Assembly: GCF_900009145.1 (NCBI RefSeq)
Contig: NZ_LN889782.1
Span: 922,236 to 957,307 of the forward strand
Reading direction: 5' to 3'
Length of the DNA stretch: 35,072 bases
Source: Planktothrix tepida PCC 9214
Lineage (GTDB): Bacteria > Cyanobacteriota > Cyanobacteriia > Cyanobacteriales > Microcoleaceae
The translations under genes were made by a program, and so were the position numbers. Positions 1 through 8,155 of this stretch are shown here, piece after piece; position 1 is the first letter of the stretch; each line of letters opens with the position of its first letter. The notes beneath the pieces are model-generated. The model saw nothing but the letters and a program-made list of their open reading frames with translations. It did no database searches and was not told the DNA's origin.

Positions 1-2
1 AC

Positions 3-614
3 AATGTTTATCATTGTGGATATCATGCTAAAGCCTCTTTTGCAGCAACCAGTTATTTTATTCAATATCCCCAGGGTAATATTTTAGTTGATTCTCCTCG
101 ATTTACCCCGGCTTTAGTCAAACGATTAGAAGAATTAGGGGGAATACGTTGGATGTATTTAACCCATCAAGATGATGTAGCTGATCATCAGAAATTTCAT
201 GATCATTTTGGATGCGATCGCATTTTACATCAAGATGAGATTCAGGAAGGAACAAAAGATGTAGAAGTCAAATTAATCGGAACAGATAACATTCAATTAA
301 GCGATGATTTGCTGATCATTCCTGTTCCAGGTCATACCAAAGGACACACCGTTTTACTATATCAAAATAAATTTTTATTTACCGGAGATCATTTAGCTTG
401 GTCAAACCCTCTGCAACAGTTATACGCCTTTCCAAACTATTGTTGGTATTCCTGGACAAGCTTAGTCAATTCGACGCAAAAATTACTAAATTATTCCTTT
501 GAGTGGGTGCTTCCGGGTCATGGACGGCGCTATCATGCTGATGCATCTACGATGCAGCAACAACTCAAAATTTGTATAAGCTGGATGGAAACACAAAATG
601 CTAGAAAATCGTGA
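3..614 (+). CDS. MBL-fold metallo-hydrolase, 5' partial
   Basis: The reading frame is open from base 3 with no upstream stop, so the gene begins before the window. An ATG at 153 is internal, because the codons before it encode a normal MBL N-terminus ([11 protein letters not shown], then NILVDSPRF). The visible 203 residues show the metallo-beta-lactamase fold: a first metal motif THQDDVADH, which is a variant of HxHxDH with the first spacing altered, then [14 protein letters not shown] and PGHGRRYH. These should hold one or two metal ions for hydrolysis of an unknown substrate; glyoxalase II-like enzymes are the nearest broad relatives. The gene overlaps the next by 17 bases in another frame, which implies co-transcription and coupled translation with the peroxiredoxin-glutaredoxin gene and hints at a role in thiol or oxidant detoxification. 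The family is secure; the substrate is not known. Confidence 0.85.
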   Translation, partial: NVYHCGYHAKASFAATSYFIQYPQGNILVDSPRFTPALVKRLEELGGIRWMYLTHQDDVADHQKFHDHFGCDRILHQDEIQEGTKDVEVKLIGTDNIQLSDDLLIIPVPGHTKGHTVLLYQNKFLFTGDHLAWSNPLQQLYAFPNYCWYSWTSLVNSTQKLLNYSFEWVLPGHGRRYHADASTMQQQLKICISWMETQNARKS

Positions 615-1332
615 AGGTCAACAAGTTCCAAACGTAACATTTAGAACTCGCAAAGATAATCAATGGGTTGATGTTAAAACAGATGATTTATTTTCAGGAA
701 AAAATGTAATTGTATTTGCCCTACCTGGCGCATTTACCCCGACCTGTTCCAGTAGTCATGTCCCTGGTTATAACGATTTAGCAAAGGTATTTAAACAGAA
801 TGGAATAGATGAAATTGTTTGTATTTCTGTTAATGATGCTTTTGTCATGAATGAATGGGCAAAAGATCAACAAGCGGAAAATATCACTCTGATTCCTGAT
901 GGGAATGGAGAATTTACAGAACAGATGGGAATGTTAGTTGATAAAGCCGATTTAGGCTTTGGGAAACGGTCATGGCGTTATTCAATGTTAGTGAAAGATG
1001 GGGTGATCGAAAAAATGTTTATTGAACCGGATGTTCCTGGTGATCCTTTTGAAGTTTCTGATGCAGAAACGATGCTCAAATATATTAATCCTGATGCCGT
1101 TAAACCTTCTTTAGTCTCACTATTCACAAGAGTAGGGTGTCCCTATTGTACTCGTGCTAAAGCCTTCTTAAAAGAGCGAGGAATTGATTTTGAAGAGATT
1201 GTTTTAGGGCAAAATATAACAACAAAAACCTTGCAAGCCGTAACAGGAGCCACCAACGTTCCTCAAGTTTTTATTGATGGAAAATTAATCGGCGGTTCAG
1301 AAGATTTAGTGAAATATTTTGCAGTATCTTGA
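598..1332 (+). CDS. Hybrid peroxiredoxin-glutaredoxin (Prx5-Grx)
   Basis: This 244-residue protein joins two redox enzymes. Residues 1-165 are a Prx5-type peroxiredoxin with [12 protein letters not shown], peroxidatic Cys50 and a conserved Arg127 in SWRYSM. Residues 170-244 are a glutaredoxin with a dithiol CPYC site at 181-184, the cis-Pro segment TNVPQVFI and GGSEDL. In characterised bacterial hybrids (for example from Haemophilus influenzae) the glutaredoxin domain reduces the peroxiredoxin using glutathione, giving a self-contained hydroperoxide reductase in the cytoplasm. The ATG at 598 lies inside the end of the upstream MBL gene, so translation is probably coupled. The full length and all key cysteines are present. 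Confidence in domain content is high; the physiological peroxide is inferred. Confidence 0.95.
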   Translation: MLENREGQQVPNVTFRTRKDNQWVDVKTDDLFSGKNVIVFALPGAFTPTCSSSHVPGYNDLAKVFKQNGIDEIVCISVNDAFVMNEWAKDQQAENITLIPDGNGEFTEQMGMLVDKADLGFGKRSWRYSMLVKDGVIEKMFIEPDVPGDPFEVSDAETMLKYINPDAVKPSLVSLFTRVGCPYCTRAKAFLKERGIDFEEIVLGQNITTKTLQAVTGATNVPQVFIDGKLIGGSEDLVKYFAVS

Positions 1333-1363
1333 TCAACCCTTAAGTTAAGGTTGTTAATGAGTA

Positions 1364-1400
1364 AATCTCCCCTCTTTTTTTACAAAGTTTAGGGGAGATT
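1364..1400 (+). terminator. Hairpin after the Prx-Grx gene
   Basis: AATCTCCCCT (1364-1373) pairs perfectly with AGGGGAGATT (1391-1400) across a 17-base T-rich loop. It lies 31 bases after the stop codon of the hybrid peroxiredoxin gene. A second, shorter inverted repeat (CAACC..GGTTG, 1334-1353) sits just before it. There is no clear T-run after the 10-bp stem, so this may be a terminator, an RNA-stabilising hairpin or part of an intergenic repeat. Confidence 0.4.
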
Positions 1401-1455
1401 ATCTGTAGTATTTCTCATAAAATTTTAGATTACTAGATGCTTAAATTCTAAACCT

Positions 1456-1962
1456 ATGACATCAACAAAACCTAAAAATTCTCATCTTGAAAAAATAGCT
1501 GTTGTCCGAAAAATGCGACAATTAAGTAATATTTTAGATAATGCGATTCGGGTTCCGGGTACATCGATTGGGATTGGAATTGATCCGATTTTAGGATTAA
1601 TTCCAGGAGGAGGAGATATATTAGGAGGAATTCTTTCTATTTATATTGTATTTCAAGCTTTTAAATTAGGTGTACCCCGTGAAACCTTAACCCGAATGGT
1701 CTCTAATATTGCTTTAGAAACCATTACGGGGACTGTTCCCGTATTTGGAGATATTTTTGATGTAGCTTGGAAAGCTAATGTTAAAAATGTGGAAATATTA
1801 GAAGCTCATCTTAATTCTCCAGTAGCAGGAAAAAAAGCAGATCAGTGGTTTATTATTTTACTATTAGGCGGATTATTATTATTAATTATATTAATTTCTG
1901 CCCTAGGTATTTTTGTTTTAACCTTAATTTGGCAGGCATTAATACCCTATTTTAATTCCTGA
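1456..1962 (+). CDS. DUF4112 membrane protein
   Basis: A 168-residue protein with the DUF4112 signature: DPILGLIPGGGD around residues 43-54, then a second similar glycine/proline-rich segment, GTVPVFGDIFD (residues 92-102), followed by KANVKNVEIL. The last 40 residues hold one strongly hydrophobic helix (about 131-160, rich in Leu, Ile and Gly), and the glycine-rich segments could form re-entrant or additional membrane pieces. No function is established for the family. The gene stands alone between the Prx-Grx gene (124-base gap) and a convergent ABC ATPase gene 19 bases away. The family assignment comes from motif recognition. Confidence 0.85.
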   Translation: MTSTKPKNSHLEKIAVVRKMRQLSNILDNAIRVPGTSIGIGIDPILGLIPGGGDILGGILSIYIVFQAFKLGVPRETLTRMVSNIALETITGTVPVFGDIFDVAWKANVKNVEILEAHLNSPVAGKKADQWFIILLLGGLLLLIILISALGIFVLTLIWQALIPYFNS

Positions 1963-1981
1963 ATAATTTTAAAATGGCGGT

Positions 1982-2959
1982 TTAAGTTGCACGAGGAAGT
2001 ACCCAACAGGCGACTTTATGATTAGGTTCAATCTGTTCTAAGGGTGGATTTTCTTGAAAACAATGTTCAATGGCAAATTGACATCGAGGAGCAAAAGGAC
2101 ATCCTGGGGGATAATCAATTAAATTGGGGGGAGTTCCTTCAATAGTTGATAATGATTCTTGACGAATTTGATCGAGTCGCGGTAAACTTTTTAATAACCC
2201 AATAGTATAGGGATGACGTGGGGTTTTATAGAGTTGATGCACCGTTGCTTGTTCAACAATTTGCCCCGCATACATAACTAAAATTCGATCAGCTAATCCC
2301 GCTAATAAAGCTAAATCATGGGTAATCCAAATCACAGACATTCCCTGTTGATTTCGCAGTTGTTTAACTAATTCTACAACCTGGGCTTGCACCGTTACAT
2401 CTAATGCCGTTGTCGGTTCATCTGCAATTAATAATTGAGGTTGACACCCTAATGCCATTGCAATCATAACCCGTTGACGCATTCCCCCGGAAAATTCATG
2501 GGGATAGTTTTTTAACCGTCGTTCTGGACTAGGAATTCCGACCTGCTGCAACAGTTGAATGGCACGATTTTGAGCTTGTTCTGAAGTGAATTTGAGATGA
2601 AGTTGTAGAGCTTCTGTAAGTTGTTTTCCAATGGTTAAAACCGGGTTTAAAGAAGTCATGGGGTCTTGAAAAATCATCGCAATATCACGACCCCGAATTT
2701 TTTGTAACTGTTGAGCATTCAGTTGCAGTAAATTTTTCCCCTGAAACCAGATTTCACCTTGGGTAATTTTTCCAGGGGGTGATGGAATTAACCTTAAAAT
2801 TGATAACACACTCATACTTTTCCCTGACCCCGACTCCCCAACAATTCCCAGGGTTTCACCGGGATAAACCTGATAGGAAATTCCATTGACTGCTTGAACA
2901 ATTCCATCCAGGGTAACAAACTGAATGGCTAAATTTTTAACCTCTAATAATGGAATCAT
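1982..2959 (-). CDS. Oligopeptide/dipeptide ABC transporter ATP-binding protein (OppD/DppD type)
   Basis: ATP-binding subunit of a peptide or nickel-type importer, acting at the inner face of the plasma membrane. Numbered from the ATG at 2959 it has Walker A GESGSGKS (41-48), the signature SGGMRQR (157-163), Walker B LLIADEP (176-182) and the H-loop ITHD. The C-terminal oligo_HPY extension is complete, with cysteines 287, 293, 300 and 318 (CPFAPRC..HC..C); in some DppD/OppD homologues this group binds a [4Fe-4S] cluster. The frame is open further upstream to 3010, but those residues (rich in Leu and Phe, before MIPLLEVKNL) do not belong to the family, so I place the start at 2959; the ATG at 2971 is possible. 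No permease or OppF gene is adjacent, as is common in cyanobacteria where these subunits are scattered. Confidence 0.9.
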   Translation of the reverse strand: MIPLLEVKNLAIQFVTLDGIVQAVNGISYQVYPGETLGIVGESGSGKSMSVLSILRLIPSPPGKITQGEIWFQGKNLLQLNAQQLQKIRGRDIAMIFQDPMTSLNPVLTIGKQLTEALQLHLKFTSEQAQNRAIQLLQQVGIPSPERRLKNYPHEFSGGMRQRVMIAMALGCQPQLLIADEPTTALDVTVQAQVVELVKQLRNQQGMSVIWITHDLALLAGLADRILVMYAGQIVEQATVHQLYKTPRHPYTIGLLKSLPRLDQIRQESLSTIEGTPPNLIDYPPGCPFAPRCQFAIEHCFQENPPLEQIEPNHKVACWVLPRAT

Positions 2960-3080
2960 AATGTTTAACATTAAATCAGAATTGCCGAAGAGTAGAGACA
3001 GAATTAACAATATCTCTACTCAGTTTCTAAAAATGACTTCAGTTTTGGCGTTTTTTAGAGCAAATTTTACACAGGTAAAT

Positions 3081-3923
3081 TTATTTAACGACTCGTAACC
3101 GTTGTGTGACTAATGTTACTCCTCCTTGACGCATCAAAATGGCAGAAACCCAATTATCTCCTGATGTATTCGGTGCTTGACCGACTTTGAAAATCCCTCC
3201 AGAAGGCAAAAATTCTAGCTGTAAAAGTTCCTCTTGAGTATAAGCTTTTGCTGTTACGGGCTCTGTGATAGCAGTTCCAATCAGAATTTCCTCATTTAAG
3301 GGTTCTTGAACAATGGCATCCACCGTATATTCCTGACCGATTTTGACTTCCTTCGGTACATTAAAAACTACCGTTGGAGGTTGGTTTCCTAATGTTAATT
3401 TATTTTTCTCCGCTAGAATTTCCTGTTGTACAATTTTCCCGCCTTCAATCTGTTGTTGTGAAGTAATTGTTGAGGTTAAGGCAAATTCTCGATTATTAAT
3501 TGTTCTGGTTCCCGTAATTTCTGTTACCGTTGTGGTGGTTAAAGCTTCCCCATTTTGTTGCCAAGATTGCAATTGGGTGCGATAATTCAGACGAGAATAT
3601 TTATTCCAAAAATCTTTGAGAACTTGTTTGAGCGTTTGATGATTTAATCCATCGGAATTGGTAAAATTAGAACTATAAAAACCCATCACGGCTTCTACAT
3701 CCTGACGATTAGACGCATCATCAATTTGAGTTAAAAGATTGGTCACGTTAGCGGGTGCTGTTTCTGGGGTTTCGGCATTAACGGGCTGAGAAATTGCTGT
3801 ACCCGTTCCCCAAATTACCAATCCTAGAAGCACAGAAAATAACGGTGTTGTCAATATAGGCCGTGTCTGTACACAAGACCCATTCTGAAAAAATTGCCGT
3901 TGAACGATTGCGAAAAGTGTCAT
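3081..3923 (-). CDS. Exported protein with NTF2-like (SnoaL-type) domain
   Basis: A 280-residue protein with a hydrophobic N-terminal segment (VLLGLVIWGTGTAISQPVNA, about residues 30-49) that looks like a signal peptide or membrane anchor. It is followed by LLTQIDDASNRQDVEAVMGFY, the helix opening typical of NTF2-like domains, and by strands up to about residue 160. The C-terminal third (from about 175) is a separate beta-rich region, PPTVVFNVPKEVKIGQEYTV onward, which resembles an Ig-like module. The frame extends upstream to a TTG at 3953, but the ATG at 3923 is preferred; neither has a clear ribosome binding site. Function unknown; probably periplasmic or membrane bound. It is transcribed divergently from murG, sharing a 130-base AT-rich intergenic region. 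Confidence 0.7.
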   Translation of the reverse strand: MTLFAIVQRQFFQNGSCVQTRPILTTPLFSVLLGLVIWGTGTAISQPVNAETPETAPANVTNLLTQIDDASNRQDVEAVMGFYSSNFTNSDGLNHQTLKQVLKDFWNKYSRLNYRTQLQSWQQNGEALTTTTVTEITGTRTINNREFALTSTITSQQQIEGGKIVQQEILAEKNKLTLGNQPPTVVFNVPKEVKIGQEYTVDAIVQEPLNEEILIGTAITEPVTAKAYTQEELLQLEFLPSGGIFKVGQAPNTSGDNWVSAILMRQGGVTLVTQRLRVVK

Positions 3924-4041
3924 AAGAATATAAAGATGGGAGAGGGGAAACAAGCGTGTCTTCAGACCTGAAAGTAAATACGATTTTGTACAAATTTTAT
4001 GGTAACTTAAAAATTCATAACACTAATATTGAACACAGAGT

Positions 4042-4048
4042 AGGGGAG
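4042..4048 (+). promoter_or_regulatory. Shine-Dalgarno deciding the TTG start of murG
   Basis: AGGGGAG ends five bases before the TTG at 4054. MurG homology begins within a few residues of this TTG (IRLLIAASGTGGH), and no in-frame ATG lies near it, so this site supports TTG initiation. Confidence 0.7.
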
Positions 4049-4053
4049 AAAAC

Positions 4054-5118
4054 TTGAGTCAAACACCCATTCGCTTACTGATTGCTGCTAGTGGTACAGG
4101 GGGACATTTATTTCCGGCGATCGCCACTGCCGAAAACCTGTCAGATTTTGAGATAGAATGGCTGGGTGTGCCTGATCGCTTAGAACGGGAATTAGTTCCC
4201 CCCGAATATCCCCTGCATACGATTTCCGTTGAAGGCTTCCAACAACGCTTCGGTTTCGGAACCTTAAGAATTTTAGCAAAATTCGCCCTTTCCCTCGTAC
4301 AAGTCACCTCTCTCCTCAAAACAGGACAGTTCCGAGGGGTATTTACCACAGGGGGATATATTGCAGCACCTGCTATTATCGCGGCTCGTTTCCTGGGTCT
4401 ACCTGTGATTTTACATGAGTCTAACGCCTTACCGGGTAAGGTGACTCGGAATTTCGGCCCTTGGTGTAATACCGTTGCTTTGGGGTTTGCGGCGGCTGTT
4501 CCTTACCTAGCCAATGCCAAGACCGTTGTGGTTGGAACCCCCGTGCGTTCGGCTTTTATGCAAGCGTCTGAACCCTTGTCTTTTTTCCTACCGGATGATG
4601 TTCCGGTTATTGTGGTGGTGGGAGGAAGTCAAGGTGCGGTGAGTGTGAATAACTGGGTGCGACAGGCGGCTCCTAGTTGGTTTGAAGCCGGGGCTTGGGT
4701 GGTACATTTAACCGGAGACAATGACCCGGATGTTGAAGCGTTAAACCATCCTCAATATATTAAAATGCCCTTCTACAATAATATGGCAGCCCTCTTAAAA
4801 CGGGCAAATTTAGCAGTGAGTCGGGCAGGTTCAGGAACCTTAACCGAATTAGCCATTACCCACACTCCTTCGATTTTAATTCCCTATCCCTTTGCGGCTG
4901 AAGATCATCAAACTTATAACGCCAATGTTTTTGCTGAAGCGGGTGCATCCTTCGTCTTTCAACAAAAGGATTTAACCGCCGACTTGCTGGCAAGTAAAGT
5001 TTTGTATCTGCTGCAATCACCCCAACAGTTAAAACAAATGGCTAAAGCCACAGCGACCGTCGCCGTTACCAATAGCGCCCAACAATTAGGGGATTTAATC
5101 CGAAATTTAATAATTTAA
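4054..5118 (+). CDS. murG: MurG, UDP-GlcNAc:lipid I N-acetylglucosaminyltransferase
   Basis: MurG adds N-acetylglucosamine from UDP-GlcNAc to lipid I on the cytoplasmic membrane face, forming lipid II for peptidoglycan synthesis. The 354 residues are a complete GT-B glycosyltransferase of GT28 type: the N-terminal glycine loop GTGGHLFPA (14-22), a second loop FTTGGYIAAPA, the acceptor-side segment LHESNALPGKVTR, the start of the C-terminal domain at VVVGGSQGA, and the donor-binding motif SRAGSGTLTELA followed by PYPFAAEDHQ. Translation begins at TTG (4054) behind a good Shine-Dalgarno sequence. The gene stands alone rather than in a dcw cluster, as is usual in cyanobacteria. The length is normal for the family. 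Confidence 0.97.
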   Translation: MSQTPIRLLIAASGTGGHLFPAIATAENLSDFEIEWLGVPDRLERELVPPEYPLHTISVEGFQQRFGFGTLRILAKFALSLVQVTSLLKTGQFRGVFTTGGYIAAPAIIAARFLGLPVILHESNALPGKVTRNFGPWCNTVALGFAAAVPYLANAKTVVVGTPVRSAFMQASEPLSFFLPDDVPVIVVVGGSQGAVSVNNWVRQAAPSWFEAGAWVVHLTGDNDPDVEALNHPQYIKMPFYNNMAALLKRANLAVSRAGSGTLTELAITHTPSILIPYPFAAEDHQTYNANVFAEAGASFVFQQKDLTADLLASKVLYLLQSPQQLKQMAKATATVAVTNSAQQLGDLIRNLII

Positions 5119-5268
5119 GTGGGTCTGTATCAACACATACCGTTTTTCTCAGTGATTTCCGTCACACAGGGATCACTGCAATATCACATCCAACCGGGAT
5201 TCTACTCATACCGCTATGCCCGATAATAAGAGATAGTACAGAACATAGAGTTTTCTGAGGGTGTGGGT

Positions 5269-5925
5269 ATGAAATTCGCAGCAGTAACCACCACAGTAGT
5301 GATGATGATCTTGGGTTTAACTGTTCCCGCTCAAGCTGAGAACCCCGCCCATCTCAAGCAGCTATTGGAAACGAAAAACTGCCCTGGATGTGATCTCAGT
5401 GGCGCTCAATTAGTCGGTGTGAATCTTCAGGGTGCTAACCTCCGAGATGCCAACTTAAATGGAGCTAACTTACAAGGTGCTAATCTCAACGAAGTCAATT
5501 TTAATCGAGCAGGATTAACTGAAGCGAATTTAGAAAGTGCCAGTCTGATTGCTGCTAAATTACATGGTGCTAATTTAGAACGTGCTAATTTGAGCCATTC
5601 TAACTTGAGTTTAGCAGGTTTAGTGATTGCCAGTTTAAACCATGCTAATTTAAGTCATGCTAATTTAATTGGGGCAAATTTAGAGAGTGCAGATTTAACA
5701 GGTGCTAACCTAAGAAATGCTCAACAATCCGTTGCAACTTTAGGTGAAGTGAAGTTACAAGAAGGCAGTTTATATGGATTTGATATCAGTGGTGTGAATT
5801 TACGCGATGCTAATTTAACAGGGGCTAATCTCACAGGGGCTAATTTAACGGCTTCAGATTTAGCCGGAGCTACCTTAGAAAATACCACCATGATTAATGC
5901 AAATCTCATGAATATTCGTCGGTAA
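5269..5925 (+). CDS. Secreted pentapeptide-repeat protein
   Basis: The protein begins with a clear Sec signal peptide (MKFAAVTTTVVMMILGLTVP, ending AQA before ENPAH). A short helical segment with the paired cysteines of CPGCDLSGA follows, then pentapeptide repeats of the A(N/D)LxX type run to the end (ANLRDANLNGANLQGANLNE and so on). Such repeats fold as a right-handed quadrilateral beta-helix, so the mature protein should be a rod in the periplasm or thylakoid lumen. I chose the ATG at 5269 over the in-frame GTG at 5263 because TGAGG at 5256-5260 is correctly spaced for the ATG and too close to the GTG. The LETKNCPGCDLSGA opening is common in cyanobacterial members; its function is unknown. 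A good terminator follows 20 bases after the stop. Confidence 0.92.
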   Translation: MKFAAVTTTVVMMILGLTVPAQAENPAHLKQLLETKNCPGCDLSGAQLVGVNLQGANLRDANLNGANLQGANLNEVNFNRAGLTEANLESASLIAAKLHGANLERANLSHSNLSLAGLVIASLNHANLSHANLIGANLESADLTGANLRNAQQSVATLGEVKLQEGSLYGFDISGVNLRDANLTGANLTGANLTASDLAGATLENTTMINANLMNIRR

Positions 5926-5945
5926 TTATGACATCGATTTTTCTT

Positions 5946-5980
5946 CACCGTCCTTAACTTGAGTTGGGGATGGTGTTTTT
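5946..5980 (+). terminator. Rho-independent terminator of the pentapeptide-repeat gene
   Basis: A near-continuous stem of about 12-14 pairs (CACCGTCCTTAACT with AGTTGGGGATGGTG, a few G-T pairs) spans 5946-5975 and is followed directly by TTTTT (5976-5980). Confidence 0.8.
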
Positions 5981-6048
5981 CATTTCGGGATGGCTCTAAT
6001 GTAATGCAATATTTTACATCTAAAAACCAAGATTTAAGCACAATGTGG

Positions 6049-6067
6049 AACAGGCATCTTGCCTGTT
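6049..6067. repeat. Perfect small hairpin, AACAGGCA-TCT-TGCCTGTT
   Basis: An 8-bp perfect inverted repeat with a 3-base loop, preceded by TGG. The surrounding phrase (a hairpin carrying 'caggcatcttgcctg') is a familiar interspersed repeat of cyanobacterial intergenic DNA; that familiarity is from memory. Confidence 0.6.
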
Positions 6068-6095
6068 ATCACCTTATCACGAACTATAAAATAAA

Positions 6096-6179
6096 TTAAT
6101 TTAAAATATTGTCATATTGGTTATGATTTCCAACCCAAAACCAATAATAATCATCGCCTTTTTTGATAGCTAAGGCTCT
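6096..6179 (-). pseudogene. C-terminal stub of a RelE/ParE-like toxin
   Basis: Reading the minus strand from the insertion-sequence edge gives RALAIKKGDDYYWFWVGNHN, then QYDNILN and a stop at 6096-6098. The pattern RALA(I/V)..GD..WFW(V/I)G.H.(E/Q)YD is the usual end of RelE/ParE-family toxins of type II toxin-antitoxin modules. Only 27 codons remain; the reading frame runs straight into the inverted repeat of the insertion sequence at 6181. The remaining toxin and the antitoxin are not found on the other side of the element, so they were lost by deletion or rearrangement. The fragment is certainly not functional by itself. Family identity rests on this short motif only. Confidence 0.6.
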
Positions 6180-6180
6180 A

Positions 6181-6201
6181 TCCCTCTTCTGTCACTCTCC
6201 G
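6181..6201 (+). repeat. Left terminal inverted repeat of the IS
   Basis: TCCCTCTTCTGTCACTCTCC plus G. It matches the reverse complement of 7616-7636 at 20 of 21 positions (mismatch at position 15). Confidence 0.88.
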
Positions 6202-6227
6202 AAATCAACAAGTAATAAAAAGTAGAG

Positions 6228-7562
6228 TTATCCATTGGGAAAATAAGATTGAAATTGATTAATATTCTCAATTAATTTATGAAAACCCACTAATAAATGG
6301 CGGTCGGGAAAAATATCTAGCCACGGGACAATCAACCACAATATAATAGTAGGCTGAATTATTAAACGCAGATTATTTAAAACATTTTTCCATCCCTCTT
6401 TGTGATTCCATTGTTGATGAGTTGAGCAATCGGTGGTGTTTTTTTTGCTCTCAGATTCTCGGGGACTGCCTTGACTTAAAGACCGGAAAACTTCGGAGTT
6501 GAAACTAATCATTAAATACACACAGAAAATGATTTCCCACCATTTTTCTATATCGGGAAAATCCGTCAACCGATAATCAGTCCAACCCAGTTCTTGTTTA
6601 CATTGTCGAAATCCATATTCCACCCATGTTCTTAACCCGTATAAATTACCTAATGTCTTTTTCATCTGGCTTCTCTTCTCTGTTAAATTTGTCATGACAA
6701 ACGAAGTTGATGTTTCTGGCATCGTTTCTGGATCTGTGGTAATTTCCCAATAGGTTCTTGTACTTCTTTTCCCAAATATGATTTCTCTAATATATCTGGT
6801 TTCTGATTCTTGATTGCTAAAAATCCTCTCAAATTTACACCATTTGTTGGCTCTAACTTTCTGCTCGCTTGACATCCAGACTCCATGATTACTTCTTATT
6901 GCTAGTACCCAAGGAATTTGAAATTGATCTAATGTACTGATAAACGAACTACTTTCACCATAAAGGCTATCTGCTAATACCAATTCAATCTGAAATCCCC
7001 AATCAACCAATTCTGTTAGAATTTCTGATGCGATTTCAATCTTAGTTTTGTAGACATCTCCTTCTTTTAATGTTCCTTTGGGTTTAAATACTCTAAACAC
7101 TAAAGGAAAGGTTATATTTTTATAAACACCGTAAGCATTAACTGATACTATTCCCCGATCTGTTTTGCCCACACTTCCCAAGTATTGTCTAGCTATATAG
7201 TCGGTTTTTTTTCCCTTTCTCCTATCTCCTGTCTCATCAATTATTACTATAATCTTCTCTCCTTTCAATGCTTTTAGAGTTCGGGCTAATCTTCTTTCCT
7301 TTAATTCCCTTGCTGACCAAGGCGAATTGGCTAAGAAATGATGCAGTGATTGTGGCGACCTAATTCCTACTATTTTAGCAATTTCCGGTAAAGATTTTCT
7401 CGGAATTGGTGAGATAATTCCTAGATGTAAGTATTTAAAACATTCGTAACTTCTCACTTCTGGGAATAGGTCTTTATAACCTTGACAATATTCATCAATC
7501 ACTGAAACTGTTGGTTGTGCATCTCGGGCTAAATGTTTGATCATCTGTAATTCTACATCCAT
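6228..7562 (-). CDS. IS701-family transposase
   Basis: A 444-residue DDE transposase of the DDE_5/IS701 group. The N-terminal part contains SLHHFLANSPWS (about 72-83), the first catalytic aspartate in VIIDETGDRRKGK (Asp109), the family block ARQYLGSVGKTDRGIVSVN, the second aspartate in LVLADSLYG (Asp198) and the third acidic residue in VEYGFRQCKQELGW (Glu315). The frame is intact, the ATG at 7562 lies 54 bases inside the inner edge of the right inverted repeat, and both ends of the element are present, so it may still be active. Its phrase GSVGKTDRGIV differs from that of the neighbouring remnant (GEIGKTDNGIV), so these are distinct elements. Confidence 0.92.
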   Translation of the reverse strand: MDVELQMIKHLARDAQPTVSVIDEYCQGYKDLFPEVRSYECFKYLHLGIISPIPRKSLPEIAKIVGIRSPQSLHHFLANSPWSARELKERRLARTLKALKGEKIIVIIDETGDRRKGKKTDYIARQYLGSVGKTDRGIVSVNAYGVYKNITFPLVFRVFKPKGTLKEGDVYKTKIEIASEILTELVDWGFQIELVLADSLYGESSSFISTLDQFQIPWVLAIRSNHGVWMSSEQKVRANKWCKFERIFSNQESETRYIREIIFGKRSTRTYWEITTDPETMPETSTSFVMTNLTEKRSQMKKTLGNLYGLRTWVEYGFRQCKQELGWTDYRLTDFPDIEKWWEIIFCVYLMISFNSEVFRSLSQGSPRESESKKNTTDCSTHQQWNHKEGWKNVLNNLRLIIQPTIILWLIVPWLDIFPDRHLLVGFHKLIENINQFQSYFPNG

Positions 7563-7615
7563 TACCCTATCCCCCTTCTAGCTACCCATCTGGTTTATTT
7601 TCTAATTTTACTCCT

Positions 7616-7636
7616 CGGAGACTGACAGAAGAGGGA
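7616..7636 (-). repeat. Right terminal inverted repeat of the IS
   Basis: Read on the minus strand it begins TCCCTCTTCTGTCAGTCTCC; one mismatch from the left repeat. Confidence 0.88.
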
Positions 7637-7941
7637 TATAACTCTATATCTAATGGTAAGCTTTTTTTGCCATCGTATAGATGGCTTGTTACTGCGACGA
7701 TTCCATTATCTGTTTTTCCAATTTCTCCGATGTATTGCCGTCCCACTCCCTCAGTAAAGTTCCCACTTTTTCGATGTCCTGAATCATCAATAATTAGGGT
7801 AAATCCCCGACTAACCTGGGTTTGCTTACACTGATTCATCACCTCCAGCCGACGCTGATTCAGTTCCATTGCTGACCAAGGTGCTTCGGTTAAAAAGTGG
7901 TGTAATCGGTGGTAAGTTACTCCTAATACTCTCTTTAGAGC
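7637..7941 (-). pseudogene. Transposase remnant, IS701 family, internal fragment
   Basis: The minus-strand frame reads ALKRVLGVTYHRLHHFLTEA then PWSAMELNQRRLEV, with the first catalytic aspartate in LIIDDSGHRKSGN, VGRQYIGEIGKTDNGIVAV and KSLPLDIELY. This is the N-terminal catalytic half of a second IS701-family transposase. It is cut exactly at the end of the inverted repeat of the complete IS: the last genuine codon (Tyr of IELY) abuts position 7636, and beyond it the frame runs into IS sequence. Upstream it begins abruptly next to the stop codon of another remnant at 7943. No second or third catalytic residue remains. Confidence 0.85.
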
Positions 7942-7942
7942 C

Positions 7943-8155
7943 TTATTTCTGTTTAAGTCCCGTTAATTGTTTAATCTCTCGGTGAAATTCCTCAATTTTC
8001 CATCGTAGTTTACATTCAGATATGACTTCATCTGAGGAAAATCTCTTGTCGAGTACCGTATTATCAAAAACCAGACAAGCTTCGGGATGGCTCTGAAGTT
8101 CTGAATGCACTTTTTCCCAAATCACTTCGGGTGTGATGTGTAACTGGTTATTCAC
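7943..8155 (-). pseudogene. Transposase remnant with large internal deletion
   Basis: This 70-codon open frame (GTG start) fuses two distant parts of a cyanobacterial DDE transposase: ITPEVIWEKVHSEL and CLVFDNTVLDKRFSS, which hold the first catalytic aspartate, then CKLRWKIEEFHREIKQLTG, which holds the C-terminal catalytic glutamate. Some 200 residues normally between them are missing, yet the frame is preserved through the junction. It ends GLKQK before the expected cysteine-rich continuation. It cannot catalyse transposition. A 7-bp inverted repeat (TAGTCTA 8161-8167, TAGACTA 8183-8189) lies just upstream. Confidence 0.8.

Larger units (their letters stand above)
6181..7636 (-). mobile_element. 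Complete IS701-family insertion sequence (1456 bp)
   Basis: The element is bounded by inverted repeats at 6181-6201 and 7616-7636 and holds one transposase gene that fills nearly all of it. The length is close to that of the type member IS701. The four flanking bases differ (TCTA on the left, TATA on the right), so no intact target duplication is seen. The left flank is a toxin gene fragment and the right flank a different transposase fragment; the two sides therefore do not derive from one simple insertion. Confidence 0.88.

Noticed and set aside
5150-5178. Inverted repeat CAGTGAT..ATCACTG after murG as a terminator
   Set aside because: Seven base pairs around a 15-base loop without a following T-run; too weak.
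6177-7640. Target-site duplication of the insertion sequence
   Set aside because: TCTA on the left and TATA on the right are not identical, and the flanks belong to different genes, so no duplication is claimed.
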